A stretch of DNA of 56,554 bases, taken from positions 1 to 56,554 of the forward strand of contig JAULBX010025763.1 of the NCBI GenBank assembly GCA_032358255.1. The letters run 5' to 3'. Within the stretch, counting starts at the first letter, position 1. Each line of letters starts with the position of its first letter. The DNA is from Heterotrichella gracilis. Taxonomy: Eukaryota; Sar; Xanthophyceae; Tribonematales; Xanthonemataceae. The notes below the pieces were generated by a model. It was not told the origin of the DNA. It did no database searches and worked only from the letters and a program-made list of their open reading frames with translations. A program made the translations under genes and the position numbers. Positions 11,501-22,240 of the stretch are shown here, piece after piece.

Positions 11501-14500
11501 ATTCTGAAGAGTACTGGGCAGGCTACAGCACAAAGTGAAAGCACATTACTTTGAATGCACTGTCGGAGCAGCAACTGATAATGTATATACTGCCCTTCGC
11601 GGTGTAGGGCCAGACTCCATTGCCCAGCAATCCTCCCCTGGAGAGGCTCTCACCACATCTGCAGGCCCTCTACCGCTTCCTGAACGAGCCCTGCCAAGTG
11701 AGTGCCACAATCACCATGGCAGCAAATGTGTTCATCTGCTTTGTCTTGTTGTCTCCCATGTGGTTGGGAGGCAGTGAACTGTTCTAAGCTGCTGCTGTAT
11801 GGCTTGCATTGCTGGTTGGCAGTCCGCATGACACCGTATCCTAAGGGTTTATGCAACTGCCGCAGGTGAGTGATGGGGCGGCTTTTCCCGGCAATGGCAT
11901 GGACATGAGGCACTACTGCCTAAGCAAGGCATTGCGCGACAAGTGGCAGCCAGGTGGGTGGTGCATTGTCACCACAACGGGGGGGTTTGAATGCCCCACA
12001 AAGTGAAGGGTGCTTGCCAGGGCTTATGTGTGTCCGTCGTAAACTCCATGCCTTATTTAAAATTGAATAATTGAAGGTTAGATCTTCTATGGCAATTTAT
12101 GAAGAAGCTTTTCACGTCTTGAAATCTGATTTTACACTCATATTATTATATACGTTTCTACATGTAATATCGCTGGTTTTGCCCCGCAGAGGTCGTGGCT
12201 CAAATGACCGCTCGAGGTGCACATCCACTGCTCCACGCGGTGCTCAGCGAGCTGCAGGAGGCACATGATCGCTACCTTGAGGCCAAAGAGGGTTTGAGCA
12301 CACTGCTGCGGCAGCTGGTCGACCCTAGGTAAGGGTTTTGGCAGACCCTAAACGGACCATGAAAAATTCTGGAAGAGACGCTAGCCAGGAGGTGTTTGTG
12401 TTTTGGGCAAGCAAACAGTGGGTTGTGGATATTTTGTTCTTGCTCTTAACCCTACACCTTATATTGTTACATCAATTAGCTGGCTGCTGATGTGGACTCA
12501 CGGTGTCACAATTTGTAGCAGTTACGTAAAACAGCTTAGCGCAAGGTGGTCATGTCTTTCTGCATTGAGCATCCATTTGAAACCATTGTCAGCCAAATGC
12601 TGCAGATGGATGTGACCACGCGTCCCTTAGGCCAGGGACATGCACCTATGTATTCAGTAAGGACAGATCGCTGCACTGGGTACCATCTGAAACAATCCTA
12701 CCTGATACAGGCCCCTTAGTGCAGCAATCACGCGCATGCTTGCTACACTCTGGTGCTGAACATGTAATCAGGGGTAACATGTTTCAAGCAAACATTGTGG
12801 GGCCCCTGTATGCCCTCATTCACTCCTGCAGCTGCTCGCTGGTTTTCATGTGGCGTAGACCCTAAACCCTACACCCTAACCATGGACCCATACACGCGCC
12901 CACCCACTCCTGCAGCTGCTCCCTGGTTGCCATGTGGCGCACGTGGAGTGAGCTGATGGGGGAAAACCTGGCGGCCGCCAATGCTGCGCTGGTGGAGGAT
13001 CGAGCCGATGCCCCCCGACAGATGCAAGTGCTGGTGGGGCTGGGCTGGATAGGGTTTAGGTTCAGGGTTTAGGGTGGCCGAGGGTGTGGCTGGTTACCGA
13101 TGCCCGCCGACAGATGCAGGCGCTGGTAGGGCTGGGCTGGATAGGGTTTAGGGTTTAGAATGGCCGAGTGTGTGGCTGGTTACCGATGCCTTCCGACAAA
13201 TGGAGGCAATTTTTTATGCCAAATCTGCCATCTTTAATTGCCAAATCTGCCAACTACATTGCTACACAAGTAATAAAGTGTTTTTGCATTGTTGACAGGA
13301 TGCTGACTCCGGTTATCACTGTTGTTCTTGACCCCACTGCCCCCTTGACAAAACTTCAATGGCGCCTGCGCAGTGCATCGATAAGGATGTCCTAGCAGAC
13401 CTGCAGCTGCCCAAGCCGGCGGCACCAGCGGGGTCCTCCCGGGACAGAGGGGCAGGGGCACAGGCAGAGGTGTGGGAGATGGTTGCGGAAGGGGCGGTGT
13501 GGATGGCGCATGTGGACGAGGTGCGGAAAGGAATATCATGAAAATGAGCGAAGATAATAAAAACAATGTTTGAATTAATAATAGGAGATAAACCAATAAA
13601 TAATGCAACTTTCACTGCATTTACGGTTGGGGGTTTTGGCCAGGAATTATGTGAATATCCTCACATTTATTTGTTATGTTAGTGTACCCCTGGTTTGGCT
13701 GGTGCACATGCGGCCCTTTGCAGCGTGTGGCCTTCAGGGTTCAACTCAGGTCGAGGGTTTAGTGTTGAGGGATAGGTAAGGTGTGCTAGTCACCTTGAAC
13801 CCCTCCTCCTATTCCCAAAACTTTTACTGGGGGTTAACATATGTTCCTGGTTATATATTAACGCCCCTGCTCTGACCAATGCCGTGATATACCCTCATGA
13901 GGGTATGGCCAGGGGCACAGGTAGCCAATGCTGCTATTACCCTCGTGAGGGATGGCCAGGGGCACAGGTAGCCATGCAGTGATTACCCATGAGGGTATGG
14001 CCAGGGACAGATGGCCAATCCCGGGAGGTGTATGAACACCAGATGCTTTTTTCAGGGCACGGGACTGAATGTGAGTGGGCCAGAGGCTGATTATTGTCTC
14101 TGTAACACTTTCCTGTGGCCTCTTGCAGGTGGTGTTCCTGCGGGACATGATCGAAGCTGAGTGTCGTCGAGGGCCGCATATGCCCCATGTAACAACGGTG
14201 TGCTCTTTTCTTTGGAGCAAGCCCCTGGAGCCAGCATACAAGTTGCTTGCTGATATGGCGTGCGGTATGTATGCTTGGGAAACACCCACCTAGTATGCAC
14301 CTTTGCTCCCATTCGGTTGGTCATTGCGGTGGGAGGGATTCAGCTGTTCTGAAGGTCATTGCAAGTGGAAGTGGAATCCGCTGCTGACCCTTGTCACATG
14401 GTACATTTGTCCAATGCACTGTCTGTTGGCTTGCTGGGAAGGCATACCAAGGAAGTCGAAGCAAGTGAAGCCATGTCTGCTTGAAATTTGTTTTGTTGTT

Positions 14501-17500
14501 GCACTCTAGTTGGTTAGACCAGTTCATGCCCCTTGCACCCCTTGATGGTGATTGCTTCGGAGAAGCTTCAGCAATGCCTCGATGAGTCAGGGCCTGACTC
14601 ACATGGATGTACGCACGCATTATTATGCAGATTTGATGGGCCATCCGTCGCAGGTCTGGAATGCCAGCCCTGCAGGAGAGAAATCCCTATATCTTAAACC
14701 CTACACCCTTCCCCAGCCCTCCGGGAAGTTGCGAAGTTTGCAAGTCAACAGACAACTGTATGTTTGACTCACATGGCGTACAAGATGCTTGACTCATATG
14801 ATGCACTTTGACTCGCGTTACTCATATGCCGTGCGCACGTACGGTTATGCAGATCTGCTGGGCCTTCAGGCGCGCACCCCTGGGATGCCGCACCTGGAGA
14901 GTTGGGATTTCAAAGAGGTGACGGCACTGCGCATGGGAGCTGAAGTGGGGGTCAGCATGGGGGATGTGCTCATGGCAGAATCTTGCTGGCAGGGCCTGGA
15001 CACTGTCTCTCACACCAACAGCTGCATTCAGGTGTGGCTCGTGGGGTTGAGGGTGGAGGGTTTAGGGTTTTGGGGGAAAATCGTTGGCAGGGCCCGGACA
15101 CTGTCTCTCACACCAACAACTGCATACAGGTGTGTTCCTGCAGTGAAGCCTGATCACCACGGCTCACACAGGCTGCTTTAGACGTGCCTTCAGTCCAGAT
15201 TCAGCTCCAATGTCCAGGACCTCGGATTGCACAGTATCAGCACACGGTGGCGCTAGTGCCAGGGACCAGCCTGCTTGGCAATGCATGTGCAGGGTTGGGT
15301 GCTGATCTGACTGTATGCAGTAGAGTGAATATAAGTAAACTGACAACCCTAAACTGTGTGCAGATGTGCCTCACGGAAATGGACACTGCTGCTGCCAATG
15401 GCAAAGACCTCACGGCTGAACACGTCATGGACAGTTATTTTAATTGTTCCATGCACCTGAAGCCGCACCTGAAGCCGCCCCCTACCTTTGCGTCCGCACA
15501 AGGGCCTGAAAACCCGTACTACATCCCGGGGGTTGACTTGTTCCAAGCCTCAAACCACAAGATCAGCAAGGGGGCGGTAACAAAGGTGACACAGGGGTGG
15601 GCAATACATACTGACATGGCCGCAGGTCTTGGTACTGCCTGCTGCTGCTCAGGGTGTACGGTTAATTGAAATCCTGCTGCACTGCCTGCTGCTGTTTAGG
15701 GTTTAGGGTTTAGAATTTAGGATCCGCTGCACGGCCCGCTGCTGCCAATCACAGGGTGCATGTGGACTGCATCCGCCCAATGGCCAGCTGTCTCTTTCAA
15801 AGATGTCGCATGCTATGCAAGTATTGTGTTGTGCAAATGGGCGTTGCTCTCATTACTCAACATGTGACCAGCACTGGCTTGTGCAATGAGAAGTTACTTC
15901 TACCCTGGATCTGCACCCTGCGGGCCATGCTCTTGGTCATGGGGCAACGCCACTTCTTACTGTCAAAGTTGCCGCAGCTATTTGCTTGTAAACAGCCAGT
16001 GTTGTTGGAATTGGTTGGCGCGTACACAGGACTTCACCTGTGCATGCAGGCTTATGCAGGTGCCGCTGATGAGCGTGGATGCAGTGCGCTTTGCGTGCGC
16101 AAGTGACCCCCGCGTCTCAGTCATATCACAGGTGTGGGAGGAGCTGGTAGAAAACCCCCAGTAAAAGTACTTCAAAATGAAATGGAAAACATCGTGCTAT
16201 TCTTTATGTGTTTTTGTGGGGAACCACCTTTGTGTCAGGCGCATACAAGATGTTATTAAATCTGAAAAGTTTTGCCATTGAACAAGCACAGTTATCGTCG
16301 ACAATCCCAGAGGGAGACAATTTCTGGGGATCTCAGGCTGGGCGCTGGGCGCCTGTTTGGGAATAGGCAATGCCCTTCCAGAGACAGGAAATTGTCTGGC
16401 AATAAGCGACTTTGTTATGTTTTTTGTTCCGACTTGTTTCATTTCCTCGTTTTTGCCTTTCCAACCCCTGTCGCTTCAATCCCCACCATTCCATCATCCC
16501 AGTCCATGAGAAGTGTGTGGGAAAAGCACATGCTTTCCCTTTTTTTATTAATTCTGTTTCATCCTGCCCGCTGCGTGTACAGGTGCAGCTACTGGGGGCT
16601 CTGGTACAGAACGAGGCTCGGCTGCGCAGACACGGTGCCAAGCCGCAGGCAAAGCACAGGCGCGCACTGGCGGTGGCTGAGCCCTGGCTAGTGGCGCGGG
16701 CCACCTACGACGGTGCGGTCAAGGCGGTAGGGGCGGCAGAGGCGCCTGTGCTTATAACTGAGGCGCTGCGGGTGGTGCTGAGGATGTTTGTGGATGGGCA
16801 GGTGGCGCAGGAGGTTGTGGAGGTGCGGGTGGCCCATCCCGGAGGGGTTGACTGGTTCCGGGGGGCTTAATGTCTGCTTTTTTATCTTCCTTATTCCAAG
16901 TTTGCATGCACCTCAGCCCCACCCTACCATGCTCATTTTCATGCAGGCCCAGGCCCTGGCACCTCATGTGCACCTCTTTTACACCCAGTTTCATTAAATG
17001 TACGCATTCCTTTTTCCCCGCGTATACTTGAATTCCACCCCTTCTTGCCCCCGCAGGCCCAGGTCCTTGCCCCCACCTGCGCCATGCTCACCAAGGCCTT
17101 CACCACAGGCGAAGTGCGCGACCCCCTGCAGGGGGCGGCGGGTCCACCTATGCTCACCATCTGCTGCTGGTTCCTGCGCAGCCTGCATGCAGCGCTGATC
17201 GTGCGGATCGGGGGGGCCTTGCCCGCAGGTGGTATCATTGCCTCGCCTGCTGGTGGTACCTCCCCTGCGACGGATTCCTCCCCTGTGGATGCTGCCTCTT
17301 CTGCGGAGACTTCCCCTGGCGGTGGTTCCTCCCCTGCGGGTGGTTCTTCCCCTGTGGGTGCTACCTCGTCTGCAGAGCCTTCCCCTGCGTGTGGTTCCCC
17401 CCCTGCAAGTGGCACCTATAGTACCTCCCCTATGAGCGGTACCTCCCTTGCTGGCGGGGGCGGTGATTCCACCCCTGCAAATACCTCCCCTGGGGATCCA

Positions 17501-20500
17501 GCCTCCACCCCATTGGCGCTGGTCCGCCCCATGCAGCCCACAGGCTTCACACACCTCATGGGGGCGATCCTGCGCCGCTGGTGGACTTTAGGGTTTAGGG
17601 TACTGCGGCGGCTACTTGGGGCATTGGGGCCCTCACGCGAGAGGGGTGCGGCGCAGTCCGCCTGCGCCCCCCCGCCGCTGGCCCGCGCAATGCACCGCTC
17701 AGGCTACACGCGGCTCATAGGGGCGATTCTGGGGAGCAGGTGGGTGCTAGGGTCTGGTTTAGGGTGTAGGGTAATGTGCAGGCTACACGCAGCTCATTGG
17801 GGTAATCCTTGGGAGCATGTGGGTGCTGGGGTGTGGTATATGGTCTAGGATTCAGGGTAGTGCACAGGCTGCACGGGCCTCGTTATGCGCGCCTTAACAA
17901 AGGTGCCTCATTATGCGCACCTTTGTTAAGGCTTAGGCAGCAGGCGGACTCTAGCATCATCTAAAGCAACCAAGAAATCTTATTGTCAATTGTCAACTGC
18001 GCGAATAACTCGTTTTTGCCTGCCAAGTACATAACATTTCCTCCCACCCATTGTCAGGTGCATAGATGTAGTGGCGAGCATCCCTCCTTGATACCAACTG
18101 TATGTACACCGACGTCCTTGTTTGGTTTCCAGGAACAACCTGGACACAGCATTGGCTACCAAGTTCATGTACCCCGGCACAGCCACATCCCTGGTGGGGA
18201 AGCACACACCCGACTGGTCCCACCTGTCCCCCCCCCCCCCGCCACCCTGGGTCAGCTGGCGGAGGAGTGCCTGTGGGACATGGTGGTGGAGGGGGATGTG
18301 GAGGTGGCGCAGGGGGTGTACAACGATGCGCAGCTCATGGGGGGATCAATGAGGTGGGTGGCGGTATTGCGTGGGTTTGGAAAAGGGGGGTAACATGACA
18401 TGTTGGCTGCAGGGGGCCCCACATCATCACATATAATCGTATGATACATCATCACATGCCCTACCTGCTGCAGCGATCAGGCTGCAAGACGTGACTCAGT
18501 CTGTGGCAGACATGATCACAGTGTACCATCTTCATCACTTAATCATATAAGGGGCTATGCGTAACTGCTATGCCACCTTATGCACACCTTTGGCGTTTGT
18601 TTCCTTTTCTTTTCTTTTCTATGATCAGTGATCACACGTCATCACATGCCCTCCTCCCCAGGTACCTGCTGCAGCGATCAGGGTGCGAGCCGCGCCTCAA
18701 CCTGTGGCACATGTGGGCGGCACTGAGCAGCGTCATACAGCTGGCAAGGAGGGAGACAGGTGGGGGTAGTGCAACCAGGAGGGGGGGAGGCACCACACAG
18801 TACAACAGCATAACCAGTGAATGGCCATTGCATGCGCGACGCAATAGAAAATTTGCTTGTGGGCTGATGCTCATTGCTGACCCTCACTGTTCCGGGCGGC
18901 CCCCCATCATGTGTAATATGTTACCCAATAAAATACATGTATTTATTTTCTGCTTCCTTTGACCTGCCCTCCACCGTGGCCTGATGTTTGTGCGCAGGTT
19001 CTCCCCCCCTGCCCTCCCATGAGAAGGTGCCAGGAGCCTGGCAGCTGGCGGTGAGGGTGGACCCGGCGCTGCCACCTGGCGATGTGCTGTGGGAGCCAGG
19101 CAATGCCATGTGGCGCATAGGCAGCGACTGGGAGGAAAAGGTGTGGACACATTTTTTACCTCACCAACCGCCTCCCTGTCCACCCAGATGCATGCGTGCC
19201 AACCCTAAGCCGTAAGTCCTAAACCCTAAAAGTAGTCTCTGTGCCCGCAGGCCGCGCGCGTGTGCCGGGTGATGCACCGCGTGTGCCACGAGCAGTGGTC
19301 AGGTGCCGGTGGAGACGAAAGTGGCAGTGGCCCCACCACCCGCCACCTGGAGGTGGAGCTGCCAGGTGGCGCCAGCAGCATCGCAGTGGTGCGTTGTGTG
19401 CGCTATGTGGACGCCCCACCTGACATGCGTGGGCTGGTGACTGCGCTGGTGGTCAGTGGGGCATGGAGCGACGTCACTGCGGTGAGTGGGTGTGCTGCGG
19501 GTGCTGGGGGTGGTGGAGCAGCAGCAGGGGTGCCTCGTGTATTTAGATGTACACATGTGGCCAGTTGCGTGCTACACACCCACCGGCAGGATACACCTGC
19601 CCGCACATTATCTCATTGACTGCACCTCCATGAAATTATTAATATGAAAAATCTCATCTATGTAAATTAAATTGTTAACCAAAAACATTCAATTGAAGAA
19701 ATTACTTTTTCAACAAAAAATCATTACTATTGTGAGTTGGCTCCCCATATGCGACCGTCAAATTGTAGCTTGTACTTCTACCAATGAACCTGCTTGCAGT
19801 GCCAGCAGCAAGTCGCGGACCACATCCCACGCAAGCACGCCGCGCTGGTGGTGCGCTGGGGCGACTGGCGCGTGGACGAACCTGAACCAGCATCCAGCAG
19901 CAGAACCCCCAGCATCCAGCGCCAGGTGATGGCGGCAGTGGCGCAGCAGTGCGTGGCACCCCCGCCAGAGGGCCTGCAGTGGATGGAGCATGTGCGTGTG
20001 CTGTATGCGGAGCCTGATGCGGAGCGCGAGGATAGCGTGCACCTGTATGCCTACTGCAGTGACGCGCCGCTGTGGCCGCCGCTGGAGGGCGCACCTGGTG
20101 ATGTGCCATTGCCAGATACGCCGGAGGCGCCTGGAGAGGGCCACATGCAGGAGCCGAGGGTAAGAGACATAATATTAGTAGGCAAGGGGGGATTGTCCTT
20201 CCCTTTGTTACCTCCTCTTTCTCAATTCCCAACTCACCTTTTCTGGGACAAGCAGCATAATTATCTGGCTATTATTAATAACCACCTCACTAACTAAGTA
20301 TTTGATAGGCTCAAGTCAGGCTGCAGGGTCATTGTTACCTGTTCTGTTATCTGTTTTAATCATTTTGCAGGTGCCAAAGCGGCGTGTGCAGCGGTGCACC
20401 GGGTGCGGTGTGGCAGGAGAGGGTGTGGTGTTGCTCAAGTGTCCCTGCGGCAAGGCAAGGTACTGCGGCAAGCCCTGCCAGAAGCAGCACTGGCCGCAGC

Positions 20501-20538
20501 AGAAAAAGGCGTGCAAGGCGGCAAGGAAGTCTGGATAG
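8578..20538 (+). CDS. Large C2H2 plus MYND zinc-finger protein, multi-exon
   Basis: ATG at 8578 opens a Lys-rich N-terminus (MGKSSKKKVQSGF). Exons by phase: 8578-8658, 8966-9104, 9220-9530, 9731-9916, 10188-10284, 10474-10611, 11080-11214, 11614-11697, 11866-11953, 12190-12328, 12916-13033, 13374-13520, 14129-14188, about 14853-15031, about 15189-15300, 15364-15585, 16060-16146, 16583-16822, 17057-17580, 18133-18353 (internally ambiguous), 18662-18759, 18998-19140, 19251-19481, 19800-20159, 20371-20538. Exon 9220-9530 encodes C-x2-C-x12-H-x4-H, an exact C2H2 spacing. The last exon is a MYND finger (CTGCG...CPCGKARYC...C...QHW...KKAC). MYND domains bind proline-rich partners in transcription regulators and methyltransferases; no SET domain is visible. 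Exons 12190-15585 are paralogous to the U-box gene. Function is unknown; regulatory scaffold is a guess. The region around 14500-15300 is the least certain. Confidence 0.7.
9653..9758 (+). repeat. Duplicated intron end/exon start (MYND gene, exon 4)
   Basis: GCTCACACCCTCT(T/C)CATGGTCA occurs at about 9654 and again at 9732, where it is the true exon start after GTGCAG. The spacer contains CCCTAAACCCTGA. The upstream copy lacks a usable AG immediately before it. Confidence 0.75.
10745..10843 (+). repeat. Two tandem 49-50-bp units in an intron
   Basis: TTATCAGGCCTTCACCATTT begins both units (10745 and 10794). Each continues with a nearly identical GTGTCCCAAGTG(C/T)AATTGGG. It lies inside the intron 10612-11079 and has no coding meaning. 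Confidence 0.85.
11250..11340 (-). mobile_element. Degraded LINE 3' end, same family as the copies at 1 and 48036
   Basis: On the minus strand it reads L-R-R-V-C-T-A-D-C then a stop-proximal segment and GGAATGCATGTTGCTAAC, matching the R-R-M-C-K-T-D-C end and TAAC tail of the other copies with more substitutions. It lies in the intron after exon 11080-11214 of the MYND gene. Confidence 0.6.
12821..12939 (+). repeat. Duplicated acceptor plus exon start (MYND gene exon 12916)
   Basis: CACTCCTGCAGCTGCTC followed by CTGGTT..CATGTGGCG occurs at 12821 and at 12904. Both copies carry an intact CTGCAG acceptor. The first copy runs into TAGACCCTAAACCCTACACC, so splicing to it would meet an in-frame TAG. 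Spacer is telomere-like. Confidence 0.85.
13003..13210 (+). repeat. Exon end plus donor, three decaying tandem copies
   Basis: GCCGATGCCCCCCGACAGATG (true exon end, donor CTG|GTGGGG) recurs at about 13097 and, more degenerate, at 13183. The repeats are 86-94 bp apart and separated by GGGTTTAGG-type sequence. The second copy also has a GT donor (CTG|GTAGGG). Confidence 0.85.
13891..14020 (+). repeat. Three tandem units of about 47 bp
   Basis: ACCCTCATGAGGGTATGGCC, ACCCTCGTGAGGGATGGCC and ACCCATGAGGGTATGGCC start at 13891, 13939 and 13985. Each is followed by AGGGGCACAGGTAGCC or a variant. The CCCTCATGAGGG core is itself palindromic. Intronic. Confidence 0.85.
14590..14880 (+). repeat. Diverged duplication of an exon start
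   Basis: TATGCAGATTTGATGGGCC (14633) and TATGCAGATCTGCTGGGCC (14846) lie in similar contexts with preceding TGACTCACATGG/GACTCATATG motifs, about 213 bp apart. The first copy ends at a GT after CGTCGCAG. CCCTACACCC lies between. The second copy appears to be the expressed one because it runs into the open exon ending at 15031. Confidence 0.55.
14983..15134 (+). repeat. Duplicated exon end plus donor (MYND gene)
   Basis: TTGGCAGGGCC(T/C)GGACACTGTCTCTCACACCAACA followed by CTGCAT and a CAG|GTGTG donor occurs at 14986 and 15084. The spacer contains GGTTTAGGGTTTTGGGGG. Both donors are canonical. Confidence 0.9.
16943..17090 (+). repeat. Duplicated acceptor plus exon start, about 110 bp apart
   Basis: GCAGGCCCAGGCCCTGGCACC (16943) and GCAGGCCCAGGTCCTTGCCCC (17053). 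Both have a CAG acceptor. Only the second continues as a long open exon; the first meets a stop near TTCATTAAATG. This spacer is not telomere-like. Confidence 0.75.
17225..17500 (+). repeat. Coding Ser/Pro/Gly/Ala minisatellite in the MYND gene
   Basis: About ten degenerate units built on TCCCCTG(C/T)GGGTGGT and encoding S-P-A-G-G/S-S-P-V-type repeats stay in frame within exon 17057-17580. It predicts a flexible, low-complexity linker. Long antisense frames here are shadows of the repeat. Confidence 0.75.
17536..17885 (+). repeat. Exon end plus donor, four diverging tandem copies
   Basis: CAGGCT(T/A)CACACxxCTCAT followed by a (G)GGGCGATC-like stretch occurs at about 17541, 17699, 17788 and 17868. 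GGTTTAGGGT motifs lie between. Phase supports the first copy (CGCTG|GTGGAC joining to 18133) as the used donor. At least the second copy also keeps a GT (GCAG|GTGGGT). Confidence 0.75.
17891..17932. repeat. Perfect 16-bp inverted repeat (hairpin), intronic
   Basis: GCCTTAACAAAGGTGC at 17891-17906 and its exact complement at 17917-17932 enclose a 10-nt loop. Confidence 0.9.
18194..18255 (+). other. Candidate 62-nt micro-intron containing a 13-C tract
   Basis: The reading frame of exon 18133-18353 changes across a run of 13 C (18228-18240). Removing 18194-18255 (CTG|GTGGGG to GTCAG|CTGGCG, 62 nt) restores the downstream frame (LAEECLWDMVVEGD). The alternative is a length error or real indel in the C run. 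Confidence 0.45.
18450..18690 (+). repeat. Duplicated exon start about 205 bp apart
   Basis: TCACATGCCC then TACCTGCTGCAGCGATCAGG occurs at about 18451 (no AG acceptor left) and at 18640-18681, where CCCCAG precedes the true exon start at 18662. Confidence 0.8.
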
Positions 20539-20540
20539 AA

Positions 20541-20571
<31 letters not shown>

Positions 20572-20574
20572 CAA
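20541..20574 (+). repeat. (GGCA)n microsatellite
   Basis: About eight perfect GGCA units directly after the MYND-gene stop codon, in the 3' UTR. Confidence 0.95.
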
Positions 20575-22120
20575 AGCACACTGTACCTGTCTGGTAAAAC
20601 ATCCATTTCAATATTGGTATTGAATCGCCAGACGCCCGAATGACATCATGTCAACAGGGCAATTCAGGGAGCATAGCCTGGTGTCGGGTGTTGGAGTAAG
20701 TATCCCTGGTGAACACGGCTAGGGCAATTGCGTATCTAGTTAATTGTTACAATGTTGATTGTGACAGTAAGCATCCAACCAGTACTGCCACTAACAGTGG
20801 CGCCAGCCATAGGGCATGGTGCACGTGGGTACAGGGTCACACACAATCACCAGCATTACAGGGGTTGCTGCACCTTGTGGACCAAGTGGATCAGGTCTGG
20901 TGCAATCTAGAGTGTCCGAGTCCTCATGATGCAATATGATGTATTGTTAGTCTATTATCAGAATGATCCAATCTGCATTTGCCCTCATGGTCATACTTAG
21001 AAAAAGCATGAGCATACATGTTTGAATAGTATTCAGCGTCACACTGTCATAAACTTGATGTAGTACGGCTGCCAAGGGAAGCAGTTATTATTACACACAT
21101 TTTAATAGTATTATGTGCAACATCCTTTCGGAATGCGTTGCCAACAGCATTTGTACCGGCATGCAGGCCGGCTAAGATGCTGCACACTCAGTGCAATTGG
21201 TGTTCAAACTATTGAACATTATTGCAGCGTGGTACCAAGTAACAAGCTCAGTACTAGCGTTTTTGAAAAATGAGAAACAATTGCGATACAGCTTCTTTTG
21301 ATAGGCAGGGCAATTCCTAGGCTGGGCTAGATAGGGAGTGGGACCTAGTAACAAAAAGTGAGCCCTGTCAAAGAATATGGATCAAACTCAACTTGCATTT
21401 GCTTGTATTCATAGGGTTGACATGAATTATTCAAAAATAAAGGTTGTGCCACGCCTAAACCAGGTGAAGCAATCAACCTAGGAGTGCTCATCAGACCTCT
21501 GCTTGTGAAAACGGAAATTGCACGAGAAATAGCACTGCGGCAGTCCACAGTGTTGCAAAGAGTCACGTATAATGCAGTTTATTGCTTTCCTTGTTTCAAA
21601 ATGATCTTTAATTTGGATGAGAGTCATAAACCCTCCCAGAGTTGGGCAACAAAAAAATGAAAGTCGATCTACAATAACTCTCAACCCCTTCGAAAAGATT
21701 TATTCCCCGCAATGATCCCAAAGATCACTCGCACCAAAATTTGCACTCAAATGGACAACGGGGGCTCTCTCCCTTCCCCACACCACCACACAAAGGTCAC
21801 TCAAAATTCTCGAGATTATTCAGTATTTGACATCGCTGCATTTTGCCACTCGTGCAAAAGAGACATGGTTCTTGCCCTGGTCAATCTGCAAGGGGGCAAA
21901 AATACTCGGGTCAGGATGGGGATTAGGAGGGCTGCATGCAACAACAGGGAACATGCAGTGACATTGCTACATGACTGGCTGACCACTGGCTGTAGCACCT
22001 CGCGTTTTCGTAATTCGACAAGCAGTGGCCCTGGAGCTTGGCTGAGACATACCCAGCAACATTGCATATGACAAGCTGTGACTTTCAATTGACTTCAAAT
22101 GCGGCGAGGCTTACCAAGCA
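20575..22120. other. Intergenic region between convergent genes, no supported gene
   Basis: Holds the 3' ends of the plus-strand MYND gene and the minus-strand protease. A plus frame (21712-22071) and antisense frames show no domain. The protease's last coding exon should lie in the right-hand part but I could not identify it. Confidence 0.4.
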
Positions 22121-22139
22121 ACACTGGAAATGCATGTAG

Positions 22140-22240
22140 ATGCTCACCCGCGTGTGCATGTTCTTCAGGAAACCCCAAAGCCTCAACCCTAAATCCCATA
22201 AGCACTCACCCGCGTGTACAAGTTGTTCAAGAAATTGTTG
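22140..22240 (-). repeat. Duplicated exon end plus donor (protease)
   Basis: CTCACCCGCGTGT(G/A)CA followed by GTTCTTCA(G/A)GAA-like sequence at 22142 and 22205 (plus-strand reading). On the coding strand each is an exon end with a GTGAG donor. The spacer holds CCTCAACCCTAAATCCC. Confidence 0.75.

Noticed and set aside
13891..14020. CRISPR-like array (palindromic repeats at about 47-bp spacing)
   Set aside because: Only three decaying units, whole unit repeated rather than spacers being unique, and the context is a eukaryotic intron.
16939..17554. Two long antisense frames (158 and 186 residues) rich in Gly/Arg or Glu/Pro
   Set aside because: They are shadows of the Ser/Pro/Gly coding minisatellite on the plus strand.
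21712..22071. 119-residue plus frame between convergent genes
   Set aside because: No domain, no coding bias, and it overlaps the expected 3' end of the minus-strand protease.
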